A stretch of DNA of 64,000 nt from Knoellia sp. Soil729. Lineage in GTDB: Bacteria; Actinomycetota; Actinomycetes; Actinomycetales; Dermatophilaceae. Below, in pieces: positions 9,401 through 17,976 of the stretch; within the stretch, counting starts at the first letter, position 1, and each line of letters opens with the position of its first letter. A program made the position numbers and the translations under genes. The DNA lies in contig NZ_LMSA01000001.1 in assembly GCF_001427985.1 (NCBI RefSeq), forward strand, positions 439,629-503,628, read 5' to 3'. The notes beneath the pieces were generated by a model that was not told the DNA's origin, made no database searches, and was given only the letters and a program-made list of their open reading frames with translations.

Positions 9401-11325
9401 AAGAGATCACGCAGCTCCTCGTGGGAGACCCCCGACCAGATGTCGGGGTTGTGGACCCGGAGGCCGAAGTCGTAGACGTGCAAGGGCTCCCCGTCGGAGC
9501 GCGTGACCTCGTAGGGCTGCTCGTCGACGACCTCGACGCCCATGTCGGTGAAGATCGGCAGGATGTCGGTGAGCGACAGCGGGTCGATTCGGAAGAGCTT
9601 GAAGCGGCGGATGTTGTCCGGCGAGTCGGCGGGCCGGTAGAGCGCGACGCTCGTGCGGCGCTCGTCGCCGAGGCGGTCGAGGTGGTGCAGGTCGGCCACC
9701 CCCTGGACGACGGCGAAGGTCTCCTCGTAGCCGGTCGGGAAGCCGCGACCGAACTTGTCGAGCAGGCGGTCTCCCTCGACCTCGCCGAGGCGGTCGCGCA
9801 GGCCGTCACCGAGGCGGTCCGACCAGTTGCGGCTCACCTCGACGAGCTGGTGCTCCAGCTCCGCGCGCTGCTCCTCGTCGAGGGTGCGGATGTGCTCCCC
9901 GTTGGGGACGCGCACGACGAACTGCAGCCGGCTGAGGGCACGCTCGCTCACGCTGGCGGTGAACTCGACGCTCTCACCACCGAAGGTGTCCTTGAGGATC
10001 GCCGCCATGCGGGTGCGCACGCCCGTGTTGTAGCGGTCACGTGGGATGTAGACCTGGCACGACACGAAGCGACCGAAGTCGTCCTCGCGCAGGAAGAGCT
10101 TGGTGCGGCGGCGCTCCTGGAGCTGGGTGACGGCCATGGCCGTCTCGAACAGCTGGTCGGGGCTGGACTGGATGAGCTCGTCTCGCGGGTAGGTCTCCAG
10201 GACCTCCACGAGGTCCTTGCCCGTGTGCGAGTCGGGCGCGAGCCCGGAGCGCTCGATCACGCGGGCGACCTTCTCGGCGACGACGGGCAGGCGCAGCACC
10301 GACTCGGTGTAGGCGGTCGACGCGTAGAGACCGAGGAAGCGCCGCTCCCCCAGCGTCTGCCCGTCCGGTGAGTAGGTCCGCACGCCGACATAGTCGAGGT
10401 ATGCCGGACGGTGGACTGTCGACCTTGAGTTCGCCTTGGTGAGGACGAGGACGCCCCGCTCCCGGGCCTTGCGGCTCGACTGCTCGGACAACGGCCTGGT
10501 CGGCTTGTCGGCCGGCGGGTCCTCGCGCAGCATGCCCAGCCCGCTGCCACTCAACGGACGGATGACGTCGCCCTGCGGGGTGTCCTCCAGGGAGTACTCG
10601 CGGTAGCCGAGGAAGGTGAAGTGGTTGTTGGCCATCCAGCGCAGGAAGGCCACCGCTTGGGAGACCTCGGCGGGGTCGACGCCCGTGGGCGGGGTCTCCT
10701 CGAGCTCGGCGGCGATGACGAGGCACTTGGTGCGCATCGTCGGCCAGTCCTCGACCGCCTCGCGCACGTCCTTGAGGACCTCCTCGAGGACGCCCTGGAG
10801 CTGTCCACGCCGCTCCTCGTCACTCTCGCGGTCGATGGTGAGCAGCATCCAGGACTCGTCGAGGACGTCCGATCCGTCCTCGGGAGCGCTCACGCAGTCC
10901 TCGTCGCACGTCTCCAGCAGGCGGCCCGACTCGTCGCGACGCACCCTCACCTGCGGGTGGACCACGAGGTGGATGTCGATGTCGCGCTGGACGAGCGCCG
11001 AGGTGACGGAGTCCACGAGGAAGGGCATGTCGTCGGTGACGACCTGGATGACGGTGCGGGCGCTGGACCACCCGTCCGTCTCGGTCGTGGGGTTGAAGAC
11101 GCGGATCACCGCCGTGCCCGGGGTGCGCTGCTGGGCGATCTCGAGGTGGCTCTTCACCGTCCCGGCGAGCGCCTGCGCCGGGCGGGAGCTGAGCTCCTCG
11201 AGGGGCACGTGGCGGAAGTAGCGACTGACGACGACGGCCCCGTCCGGGCGGTCGTCGAGGTCGGCGAACGCCGTGATGATGGTGTCGAGCGTGGTCGAGC
11301 GTGACTGGACCGATGACTCCGCCAT
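6427..11325 (-). CDS. gdh: NAD-specific glutamate dehydrogenase, large (180-kDa) class
   Basis: The product is 1,632 residues, matching the large L_GDH180-type enzymes (M. tuberculosis Rv2476c is about 1,624). It oxidatively deaminates L-glutamate to 2-oxoglutarate and ammonia using NAD. A long N-terminal half with ACT-like regulatory segments precedes the catalytic core. The core shows GGLRWSDR, the substrate-lysine region VPTGSKGGFYAK and KGMGITARGAWESVKRHF, then a nucleotide-binding VVGVGDMSGDVFGNGM. In mycobacteria this class is inhibited by GarA, an FHA protein; no garA lies here. The ATG start has the upstream 139 bp free and divergent from the next gene. With the P5C dehydrogenase at 12.8-14.5 kb it fits a proline-to-glutamate-to-2-oxoglutarate route. 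Confidence 0.95.
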   Translation of the reverse strand: MAESSVQSRSTTLDTIITAFADLDDRPDGAVVVSRYFRHVPLEELSSRPAQALAGTVKSHLEIAQQRTPGTAVIRVFNPTTETDGWSSARTVIQVVTDDMPFLVDSVTSALVQRDIDIHLVVHPQVRVRRDESGRLLETCDEDCVSAPEDGSDVLDESWMLLTIDRESDEERRGQLQGVLEEVLKDVREAVEDWPTMRTKCLVIAAELEETPPTGVDPAEVSQAVAFLRWMANNHFTFLGYREYSLEDTPQGDVIRPLSGSGLGMLREDPPADKPTRPLSEQSSRKARERGVLVLTKANSRSTVHRPAYLDYVGVRTYSPDGQTLGERRFLGLYASTAYTESVLRLPVVAEKVARVIERSGLAPDSHTGKDLVEVLETYPRDELIQSSPDQLFETAMAVTQLQERRRTKLFLREDDFGRFVSCQVYIPRDRYNTGVRTRMAAILKDTFGGESVEFTASVSERALSRLQFVVRVPNGEHIRTLDEEQRAELEHQLVEVSRNWSDRLGDGLRDRLGEVEGDRLLDKFGRGFPTGYEETFAVVQGVADLHHLDRLGDERRTSVALYRPADSPDNIRRFKLFRIDPLSLTDILPIFTDMGVEVVDEQPYEVTRSDGEPLHVYDFGLRVHNPDIWSGVSHEELRDLFESAVLAVWDRRAESDGFNQLVLAARLSWREVVILRTVAKYLRQTQATFSQSYFEDALVSNPAIATDLVAFFRARFDPDRFDGDATEDREAQESEIAERIISALDDVSSLDEDRIIRSFLAVMKATLRTNFFQTTQGGDPKPYVSLKLNPQAIPDLPAPRPAYEIWVYSPQVEGVHLRFGKVARGGLRWSDRREDFRTEVLGLVKAQMVKNAVIVPTGSKGGFYAKQLPDPGVDREKWLEEGQSAYRTFISALLDVTDNRVGTEIVAPDRVVRHDEDDPYLVVAADKGTAKFSDLANGVAQSYGFWLDDAFASGGSAGYDHKGMGITARGAWESVKRHFREMGVDSQSEDFTVVGVGDMSGDVFGNGMLLSEHIRLIAAFDHRHVFVDPDPVAAQSFQERKRLFDLPRSSWDDYDRSLISEGGGVFSRSLKSIEVTPEMREALGLPDDTTSMTPTELIHAILLAPVDLLWNGGIGTYVKASSEDHLSIGDRANDAIRVDGNQLRVKVVGEGGNLGLSQLGRVEAALSGVRVNTDAIDNSAGVDTSDHEVNIKILLGDVVRRGDLTTEQRNTLLASMTDDVAEHVLRDNYEQNVLLGNARAQELSMVPVHQRLMAWLEGRGELDRGLEFLPTDAEIAKRASDGVGLKSPEFSVLVAYAKLALKKDIIASDLPDDPYFEATLADYFPPPLREAYADELGKHPLRREIVTNSVVNSMVNRGGITFAFRAQEEVSVSPEQVARAFIVCREVFDLRGHVEAIEALDNVLPTSVQTELYLEFRRLLDRAVRWLLEARPTRLDITTEIERFAPVVAELSPSIPELLQGTERERVLDQTARWEAAGVPAELAASAAVLLDSFSLLDVVDIATDLGHTAAEVAEVYFRMSERFGIDAMLTRVARLPRDDRWDALARGALRDDLYGVLEAFTRNVFEFEEDLDGDGKVTPEERIESWSQANADGVARSASQLTGIRSLEKPNIAALSVALRSLRSMVRSGK

Positions 11326-11464
11326 GGTGCGCTGCAGATCCTTTGGTTGCGCCGTCGCCGAGGTCCTCGGCGGGACACGTCGCTGTGTCCTGCACCGAGA
11401 CTACTCACCCCCTCGGGGCTGTGGATGGGGGCCCGTGGGAGTGACGCGTGAGCACTAGAGTGAC

Positions 11465-11785
11465 GTGGTGCGCCAGCCCGTCGACAGCTCAGCACTCGCC
11501 GAGGTGAGCGGGGTTCTCGAGGGGCTGTCGCAGACTGTGACCGCCGTCGAGGACGACCTCCTGTCCTGCCTCGTCGTCATGGGCGAGCCGCGCGCCCAGC
11601 ACAGCGTCGACGCGTGGGTCGACCAGGTCGTCGACCTCGTGCGGGCCGTGGACGAGGTCACCGGCCAGCACCTCACGACCCTGGCGCGGGTGGCGTCCCG
11701 GCTGGACAGCAGCTCCCCGAGCGGCGAGCAGCGCACCCAGCAGGGTTCGTTCGAAGCCACCCCGACCCAGGGCGAGCGCCGGTGA
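11465..11785 (+). CDS. hypothetical helical protein
   Basis: I do not recognise this 106-residue product. It is predicted mostly helical, with heptad-like hydrophobics in its first 80 residues and a polar, Ser/Gln/Glu-rich tail. It has no signal peptide, no cysteine pairs and no membrane segment. Two GTG codons at 11465 and 11468 could start it. Its TGA overlaps the GTG of the next gene (GTGA at 11782-11785), implying translational coupling. Size and helicity recall type VII secretion (WXG100-like) partners, but no WXG motif is present, so that is speculation. Confidence 0.6.
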   Translation: MVRQPVDSSALAEVSGVLEGLSQTVTAVEDDLLSCLVVMGEPRAQHSVDAWVDQVVDLVRAVDEVTGQHLTTLARVASRLDSSSPSGEQRTQQGSFEATPTQGERR

Positions 11786-12306
11786 GGGGCCCCGTACCCG
11801 GTGACCCCGGCTCCCTCTCGGCCGCCGGCACGGCCGCTCGCCGGGCGGCTCGCGACCTGGCAGGTGCCAGCGAACGCGGCACGACGGCATACCTTTCGCT
11901 CAAGAACGTGTGGGGCACCTCGACGTCCGTGCGCCTTCGCAAGGAGGGCCGGCGTTCGATGGCGGCGCTCGCGCGGGGTGGGCAGCAGGCCGACGTGGTC
12001 GGCGCTGCACTGCAGACGTATGCCGCGGAGCTCAGTGAGCTCCAGGCGCGCGCAAGGCGGGTGCTCGATGCCGCCGGGCCTGCGGGGCTCGCCGTCGTGG
12101 ACGGGCGGGTGCGGCCCGCGTGGGGCGTCAGCGGCGAGGCCGACCCCCGTGCGGCCCGGGATGCGGAGGAGCTGATGCGCACCCTGCAGGACGAGCTCGA
12201 CGGGCTGGGCGCCCAGCACCGCCGCCGGCGCGACCGGCTCCTGGCCGCGCTGGCCGAGTCGACGCGAACCCTGGACGAGATCGCGAACGACCTGCGCCTT
12301 CGGTGA
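11782..12306 (+). CDS. hypothetical coiled-coil-like protein
   Basis: This 174-residue unknown is translationally coupled to the preceding gene by a 4-bp overlap. The N-terminus is Ala/Arg-rich. The middle contains an aromatic-Gly motif (NVWGTST, about residue 44), and the C-terminal half is a charged, Leu-periodic stretch (about 130-170) likely to form a coiled coil. There is no signal peptide. The pair probably works together. Function is unknown, and a partner-substrate role is only a guess. Confidence 0.6.
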   Translation: MRGPVPGDPGSLSAAGTAARRAARDLAGASERGTTAYLSLKNVWGTSTSVRLRKEGRRSMAALARGGQQADVVGAALQTYAAELSELQARARRVLDAAGPAGLAVVDGRVRPAWGVSGEADPRAARDAEELMRTLQDELDGLGAQHRRRRDRLLAALAESTRTLDEIANDLRLR

Positions 12307-12339
12307 GAGGATCGGGGCCCGTCACGTGAGGAGACCCAG

Positions 12340-12825
12340 GTGAAGTTCACGCATCGAGCCGAGTACCCGGCTGCGCCCGAGGCCGTGTTCGCGGTGATGA
12401 GCGAGCAGTCCTTCCAGGACGCGAAGTGCGACGCGACAACAACCGGCCGCTGGACGGCGGACATCAAGGACGCGGGTGACCGCACGGTGATCTCGACCGA
12501 GCGGCTCCTGCCCACCGATGGCCTGCCGGACATCGCCCGCTCGTTCGTCGGCGACACGCTGACGATCGTCGAGGTCCAGACGTGGGGCGCCGCGGCCCCC
12601 GACGGCAGCCGCAGCGCCGACCTCAACCTCCACGTCAAGGGCGCGCCGATGACCCTCAAGGGCTCAATCCGCCTGTCGCCCACCGCGTCCGGGAGCGTGC
12701 AGGAGGTCGTGGCCGACCTGAGGGCGGGCGTCCCACTCATCGGTGGCAAGCTCGAGAAGGCGGCCGCGGAGCCGTTGCTCACGGCCGCCCGGATCGAGAC
12801 CAGGCTGCTTCGCGACCGCCTCTGA
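12340..12825 (+). CDS. DUF2505 family protein
   Basis: The product has 161 residues. Its N-terminus (MKFTHRAEYPAAPEAVFAVM) and its repeating beta-strand pattern match the actinobacterial DUF2505 family, a START/SRPBCC-like fold that commonly binds hydrophobic ligands. No ligand is known. The GTG start at 12340 has GAGGAGA about six bases upstream. It converges on the P5C dehydrogenase gene with only 16 bp between the stop codons. Confidence 0.8.
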   Translation: MKFTHRAEYPAAPEAVFAVMSEQSFQDAKCDATTTGRWTADIKDAGDRTVISTERLLPTDGLPDIARSFVGDTLTIVEVQTWGAAAPDGSRSADLNLHVKGAPMTLKGSIRLSPTASGSVQEVVADLRAGVPLIGGKLEKAAAEPLLTAARIETRLLRDRL

Positions 12826-12841
12826 CAGCCCTCCCCGCGCC

Positions 12842-14470
12842 TCAGCCCATGTGGGGATAGGTGTGGTTCGTCGGCGGGACGAAGGTCTCCTTGATCGAGC
12901 GGGGGCTCGTCCAGCGCAGCAGGTTCTGCGCCGAGCCGGCCTTGTCGTTGGTGCCCGACATGCGGCCACCACCGAACGGCTGCTGCCCGACGACCGCGCC
13001 CGTGGGCTTGTCGTTGACATAGAAGTTGCCCGCGGCGAAGCGCAGCCGGTGCGCGGCCCTGGCGACGGCAGCGCGGTCCTGGGCGAGGATCGAGCCGGTG
13101 AGCGCGTAGGCGCTGGCCGAGTCGATGATGTCCATGACCTTGTCGAACTGGCGGTCCGGGTAGACGTGGACGGAGAGCAGCGGCCCGAAGTACTCGGTCG
13201 TGAAGATCTCGTCGTGCGGGTCCTCGCCCACCATGATCGTCGGGCGCACGAACCAGCCCTCGGAGTCGTCATAGGTGCCACCGGCGATGATGTCGATGTT
13301 GCCCGCCGCCTGTGCCCGGTCGATGGCGTTCTTGTGCTTCGCGAACGCCCGGTCGTCGATCACGGCGCCCATGAAGTTGGACAGGTCGGTGACGTCGCCC
13401 ATGGTGAGGCTCTCGGTGAGCTCGACGAGGTCCTTCTTGATGACCTTCCAGACGCTGCGCGGGATGAAGGCGCGCGAGGCGGCCGAGCACTTCTGGCCCT
13501 GGTACTCGAAGGCGCCGCGGATCATCGCCGTGCGCACGACGTCGGGGTCGGCGCTGGGGTGGGCGAGGATGAAGTCCTTGCCACCGGTCTCACCGACGAT
13601 GCGGGGGTAGTGGCGGTAGGTCGTGAGGTTGGAGCCGATCTCCTGCCACAGCTTCTGGAAGACCCGCGTGGACCCGGTGAAGTGCAGGCCCGCGAACTCG
13701 GGGTGCGTGAGGACGACGTCCGACACCTCGGCACCGTGTCCGCTCACGAGGTTGATGACGCCCGGCGGCATGCCGGCTTCCTCGAGGATCTCCAGGACGA
13801 ACTGGGCAGCGAGCTGCTGGGTGTGCGACGGCTTCCACACGACGGTGTTGCCCATGAGGGCGGGCGCGGTCGGCAGGTTGCCGGCGATGGCGGTGAAGTT
13901 GAACGGCGTGATCGCATAGACGAAGCCCTCGAGGGAGCGGTAGTCCGTGCGGTTCCAGATGCCGCGAGCGTTGGCCGGCGGCTGCTCCTCGAGGATCTGG
14001 CGGGCGAAGTGCACGTTGAAGCGCCAGAAGTCGATGAGCTCGCACGCGGCATCGATCTCGGCCTGGTATGCCGTCTTGCTCTGTCCCAGCATCGTCGCGG
14101 CGTTGACCTTGGCGCGGTGGGGACCGGCGAGCAGGTCGGCGGCCTTGAGCAGGATCGCGGCCCGGTCGTCGAAGGCCATGTCGCGCCACTCCGGTGCCGC
14201 GGCCTGGGCGGCGTCGACAGCAGCGGTGGCGTCGGCCTTGGTTGCGTCACGGATGGTGCCGAGGACCTTGGCGTGGGCGTGGGGCTGGCGCACGTCGATC
14301 TTGGTGCCGCGCCCCTCGACGCGCCGGCCGCCGATGGTGTGCGGAAGGTCCCACTTCTGGCTACCGACCTCGGCGAGCGCCACCTCGAGCGCGGCGCGCT
14401 CCGGGCTGCCGGGCGCGTAGTCGCGAACCGGTTCGTTGATCGGGGCGGGGACCTGGGTCACAGCATCCAT
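12842..14470 (-). CDS. pruA: L-glutamate gamma-semialdehyde (P5C) dehydrogenase
   Basis: This 542-residue aldehyde dehydrogenase oxidises glutamate semialdehyde to glutamate with NAD, the second step of proline catabolism. The general-base Glu lies in GETGGKD (about residue 294), the nucleophilic Cys in YQGQKCSA (about 327), and the Asn-containing PFNFTA motif upstream. The length fits the monofunctional PruA class. I chose the ATG at 14470 over one 42 bp upstream because GAGGAAG sits seven bases before it and the N-terminus then matches family members. No proline dehydrogenase gene is adjacent, so the first step must be encoded elsewhere. Confidence 0.95.
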   Translation of the reverse strand: MDAVTQVPAPINEPVRDYAPGSPERAALEVALAEVGSQKWDLPHTIGGRRVEGRGTKIDVRQPHAHAKVLGTIRDATKADATAAVDAAQAAAPEWRDMAFDDRAAILLKAADLLAGPHRAKVNAATMLGQSKTAYQAEIDAACELIDFWRFNVHFARQILEEQPPANARGIWNRTDYRSLEGFVYAITPFNFTAIAGNLPTAPALMGNTVVWKPSHTQQLAAQFVLEILEEAGMPPGVINLVSGHGAEVSDVVLTHPEFAGLHFTGSTRVFQKLWQEIGSNLTTYRHYPRIVGETGGKDFILAHPSADPDVVRTAMIRGAFEYQGQKCSAASRAFIPRSVWKVIKKDLVELTESLTMGDVTDLSNFMGAVIDDRAFAKHKNAIDRAQAAGNIDIIAGGTYDDSEGWFVRPTIMVGEDPHDEIFTTEYFGPLLSVHVYPDRQFDKVMDIIDSASAYALTGSILAQDRAAVARAAHRLRFAAGNFYVNDKPTGAVVGQQPFGGGRMSGTNDKAGSAQNLLRWTSPRSIKETFVPPTNHTYPHMG

Positions 14471-14619
14471 CGGTGGCTTCCTCGATTCCATGGGGTGCGG
14501 GGGTGCGTCCATCGTCGCACTACCCGTGTGCGTCTGCGGATTCGGTCGCTCGAGCCGCCACCTCGCAGACGCTGCGAGTGGGGCGGGCTCCGCCGGTCGG
14601 TCCGGCGTGGCTCGATGCT

Positions 14620-15036
14620 TTACTCGCCGAGGAGGGCGATGACGTCGTCGAGCTCGGTGACGTCGTACCAGAGCAGGTCGGCCACCTGACCGCCCGGCTC
14701 CTCGTCGATGTGGAACGAGGCGATCCGCGGCAGGGCCACGACGGTGTGCAGCTCCACAGCGGTGCCGTCAGCTGCTGCACGCTCGACGACGGCGGCATCG
14801 ACGTCGGCCGAGGCGACGACGCGACGGGTTCCGTCCGGGGCACGGCCGGCGGCGTCGGAAGCGGCAGCCGACCACGCGGCATACTCGCGTTCCTCGTCGT
14901 CGTTGCCGATCCCGGGACGCGGGCTGGACGCGAGCGCCGCGTGCCCGTTGACCGGGGCCGGACCGAGCTCGCCGCTGTTGCGCAGGGTGGACAGCGTCGC
15001 GGGGTCGAGCGGGAGGTAGACGCGAACGATCGGCAT
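14620..15036 (-). CDS. small conserved protein, DUF6912-like
   Basis: The 138-residue product starts MPIVRVYLPLDPATLSTL and ends in an acidic helix (DVTELDDVIALLGE). The RVYLP opening, a conserved central EEREYAAW segment and the overall length fit a conserved actinobacterial family of unknown function. I believe this is DUF6912, but I cannot confirm it here. It begins 2 bp after the stop of the WS/DGAT gene and is surely co-transcribed with it. No catalytic motif, signal peptide or membrane segment is visible. Confidence 0.7.
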   Translation of the reverse strand: MPIVRVYLPLDPATLSTLRNSGELGPAPVNGHAALASSPRPGIGNDDEEREYAAWSAAASDAAGRAPDGTRRVVASADVDAAVVERAAADGTAVELHTVVALPRIASFHIDEEPGGQVADLLWYDVTELDDVIALLGE

Positions 15037-15038
15037 GG

Positions 15039-16478
15039 TCAGTCCTTCCTGCGGGCGCGTGAGCGAGGGGCTTCGAGCAGCTCCTGGAGCGCGTCGATGA
15101 CCGACTGGCCGAGGACGTCGACGTCGGGCAGTGCGTCGCGGTCGGCGTAGAGCCCGTAGTAGACGCCACCGTCGTAGGAGGTCAGCCCGATGGACAGCGC
15201 CTTGGCCTGGCCGAGCGGCATCACCGGGTAGGTGGAGGCCATCCGGGCTCCCGCCACGTACAGCGGATGCTGCGGGCCCGGGACGTTGGTGACGGCGACG
15301 TTGTAGAGGCGGCGCGACACGGCGCCCCCCAGACGGGCGGCGAGGGTGTGCATCGTCGGCGGGGCGAAGCCGCCGAGCCCGGACAGGGTGTCGGCGCCGA
15401 CGGCGCGCCCGGCCTCCATCTGCTGGCGCATGGCGAAGGCGATCTGGTGCAGGCGCATCGACGCACCCGGCTCCCCCACCGGCAGGTCGACGAAGCACGC
15501 GGTGAGGTTGCGTCCGGCCGGGAGCTCGCTCTCGTCGTCGTGCACGCTCACCGGCACCATGGCTCGCACCGTCGTGCCGCCGTGCACGCTCTCGCCGCGG
15601 GTCATCAGCCACGTCCGGAACGCGCCGGTCACCGTCGCAAGGATGACGTCGTTGATCGACACGTCGTCGGCGACGCTGCCCTTGGTCAGGCGCGAGCGGA
15701 TCTTCTTGTAGTCGTCGAGGTCGGTGCCCACCATGACGAAGCGGCGGGCCCGCCCGACCTGCGCGTTGAGGGGTGAGGTCGGCGCCGGGCTGGCGGAGGC
15801 GCGCGCCAGGGTCGACACCACGGAGCCCGCCGCACCGGCGATGCGACCTGCGGTGGCCTTGACGTCGGTGATGCCCGACTGGAGCGTCTCGACGACCTGG
15901 CTCGGCGTGCGCACGGTGTCGGCGAGCGCGCTGACGACGAGCTCGGTCTGGGTGGGCTCCCGGTGGGGGCGCCACGTGTCGTCGATGCTCTCGGCACTCG
16001 GCACGGCGGAGTCCTCGAGGATGAGGTGCGCGATGTCGACCGCGTGCACCCCGTCGACGAGCGCCTGGTGGGTCTTGGTGATGATGGCGAACCGGTCGTC
16101 GGCCAGGCCCTCGACGAGATAGACCTCCCACAGCGGACGACTGCGGTCCAGGGGTCTCGGCTGGATGCGCGCGATGAGCTCCTCGAGCTGCTCGTCGCCT
16201 CCCGGGCGGGGCAGCGCCGACCGGCGCACGTGGTAGGTCACGTCGAAGCGCTCGTCGTCGATCCACACCGGGTTGGCCAGACGGCCGGGGATCGAGCGCA
16301 CGCGCTGGCGATAGCGCGGGACGTAGGCGATGCGGCGCTCGATGATGCCGACGAGCCGGTCGTAGTCGAAGCCCTCGGTCGGCGCGTCGAACACCATCAC
16401 GGAGCCGACGTGCATCGGCGTGGTCGGCTCCTCGAGGGCGAGGAAGCTGCTGTCGAGGGTGCTCAGGCGGTCGGACAC
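15039..16478 (-). CDS. wax ester synthase/diacylglycerol acyltransferase family protein
   Basis: This 479-residue WS/DGAT protein belongs to the family that acylates diacylglycerol or alcohols with acyl-CoA to make storage lipid. The N-terminus RLSTLDSSFLALE and the later NDVILA and FVDLPVG motifs are typical. The active-site motif HHxxxDG reads HQALVDG (residues 137-143), so the second, normally catalytic His is Gln. Activity may therefore be altered or lost. The GTG start at 16478 gives the family N-terminus; a longer frame upstream is low-complexity Arg-rich and unlikely to be translated. The gene lies 52 bp downstream of the CpaE-like gene and directly upstream of the DUF6912-like gene. 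Confidence 0.9.
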   Translation of the reverse strand: MSDRLSTLDSSFLALEEPTTPMHVGSVMVFDAPTEGFDYDRLVGIIERRIAYVPRYRQRVRSIPGRLANPVWIDDERFDVTYHVRRSALPRPGGDEQLEELIARIQPRPLDRSRPLWEVYLVEGLADDRFAIITKTHQALVDGVHAVDIAHLILEDSAVPSAESIDDTWRPHREPTQTELVVSALADTVRTPSQVVETLQSGITDVKATAGRIAGAAGSVVSTLARASASPAPTSPLNAQVGRARRFVMVGTDLDDYKKIRSRLTKGSVADDVSINDVILATVTGAFRTWLMTRGESVHGGTTVRAMVPVSVHDDESELPAGRNLTACFVDLPVGEPGASMRLHQIAFAMRQQMEAGRAVGADTLSGLGGFAPPTMHTLAARLGGAVSRRLYNVAVTNVPGPQHPLYVAGARMASTYPVMPLGQAKALSIGLTSYDGGVYYGLYADRDALPDVDVLGQSVIDALQELLEAPRSRARRKD

Positions 16479-16530
16479 GGCCCCATGCTCGCAGATGGCG
16501 TCACCGACCCGGCGCGAACTTCGACTTCGG

Positions 16531-17976
16531 TCAACGTGCTCCCCGTCCGAACCTCGCCCGGGCCCGCGCCCGCCCGGCTCTCGTCTCGGGGGCGCGGGCC
16601 GCCTCCGGACGCACGAGATCACTGATCCGCGCCATGGCCCGGGTCACCGGTGCTGTCGGCGCCGACTCGACGAGGCTGCGACCCGCGAGCAGAGCGGCGT
16701 CGCACTCCTCGGGTGCCCACGGGACGAAGACCGGGTCCTCGAGTCCCGCGAAGCGGCCGAGCACGTCGGCGATCGCTTTCTCGGGCCTGGCGCCAGTTGC
16801 GGACGCGCGCACCTTGTTGACGACGATGAGCGGCTCGGGCGAAGGGATCACGGCGACGTCCTGGACAGCGCGCACGAGGCGCTGCAGTCCGATGGGATCA
16901 GCGCCGCCCACGACGACGAGGCTGTCACTGCTCTCGAGGGCGGTGAGGGTGGTCGCGTTGCGCCGCGGTGCCGCGGTGTCATAGCTGAGCTCCTCGTCGT
17001 CCTCGATCGAGAACCCGCAGTCGATGACGACGTGGTCGACGAGTGCGCGCGACTTCTCGAGGACGTCCTCGACCGCAGCGGCTCGCAGCTCGGGCCACCT
17101 CTCAGGCTTCGGTATGCCGGTCAGCACCCGGAGTCCGTCGCTCACCTCGGGTGCCACGCGGGAGAGGGAGGCTCGGTCGAGCGTGCCCTGCTCGGAGGCA
17201 CGGGCAGCGGCAGCGACTCCGGGAGCCTCGTCGATGAGCGCGAGGGTCTGCGCCACGCTGGCGCCCCACGTGTCGAGGTCCACGAGCAGGGTCCGGACGC
17301 CGCGCGAGGCCAGGTCGGCCGCCAGGGTGACGGCGATGGTCGTGCGCCCCGGTGCTCCCGCCGGCCCCCAGATCGCGGTGACGCGTGCGCGCTGCGGCAG
17401 GTCCCATCCGTCGTCGCCTGCGCCATGGACGCCAGTGGAGCCCGGCGCCACACCGGCGGTCGCACCGGAATTTGAGGCCGAAGCAGGCCCGACTGCGGGC
17501 TTGCCGTCGAGCCAGCTCCCGATGTCGGCGTCGCTCACCGTGGACGTGCCGATGGCGCCCGGCAAGGCTGCACCAGCTGGGGTGCGGGCCGAGACGGACG
17601 ACGAGGCCGACGCCGCGCCGGTCCCCTCGGCCAGCTCGACGATGACGCGACCCAGCTCGTCGGGGTCGATGCCCGGTCGCAGGAGCGTGTTGACCCCCAG
17701 CTGGCGCACCCGCGCCTCCCCTGCGTCATCGCCGGCGGAGACGAACGCCGCGACGCGGACACCGTGACCGGCAAGGTGGCGCAGGGCGTCGCGGTCGAGA
17801 CCGCGGAAGTCGGCCGACACGATGGCCACGTCGGCGATGCCGGAGGCACCGGTCGACAGCAGCTCGGGGACATCGGCGCACCGGCGAACTACGCTCACGC
17901 CGGGAGCGGCGTCGATGGCCGTCACGAGCTCCTGCTCGTGGTGGTGCGAGACGCCAGTGATGACGCTCGACGTCAT
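16531..17976 (-). CDS. CpaE/TadZ-like P-loop protein with degenerate nucleotide loop
   Basis: This 481-residue protein has an N-terminal receiver-like domain (about 1-120), an Ala/Ser/Pro linker (about 120-195) and a MinD/ParA-type domain. The position of the deviant Walker A reads GPAGAPGRTT (about 204-213). Both lysines expected in KGGxGKTT are missing, although the flanking TLLVDLDTWG and VVIDCGFS strands are conserved. It may bind nucleotide weakly or act as a non-catalytic localiser. Its ATG overlaps the stop of the SAF gene (ATGA, 17973-17976). The SAF-CpaE pairing echoes cpaB-tadZ in the Tad operon at 47-49 kb, but no pilin or motor gene accompanies it here. Confidence 0.85.
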   Translation of the reverse strand: MTSSVITGVSHHHEQELVTAIDAAPGVSVVRRCADVPELLSTGASGIADVAIVSADFRGLDRDALRHLAGHGVRVAAFVSAGDDAGEARVRQLGVNTLLRPGIDPDELGRVIVELAEGTGAASASSSVSARTPAGAALPGAIGTSTVSDADIGSWLDGKPAVGPASASNSGATAGVAPGSTGVHGAGDDGWDLPQRARVTAIWGPAGAPGRTTIAVTLAADLASRGVRTLLVDLDTWGASVAQTLALIDEAPGVAAAARASEQGTLDRASLSRVAPEVSDGLRVLTGIPKPERWPELRAAAVEDVLEKSRALVDHVVIDCGFSIEDDEELSYDTAAPRRNATTLTALESSDSLVVVGGADPIGLQRLVRAVQDVAVIPSPEPLIVVNKVRASATGARPEKAIADVLGRFAGLEDPVFVPWAPEECDAALLAGRSLVESAPTAPVTRAMARISDLVRPEAARAPETRAGRARARARFGRGAR

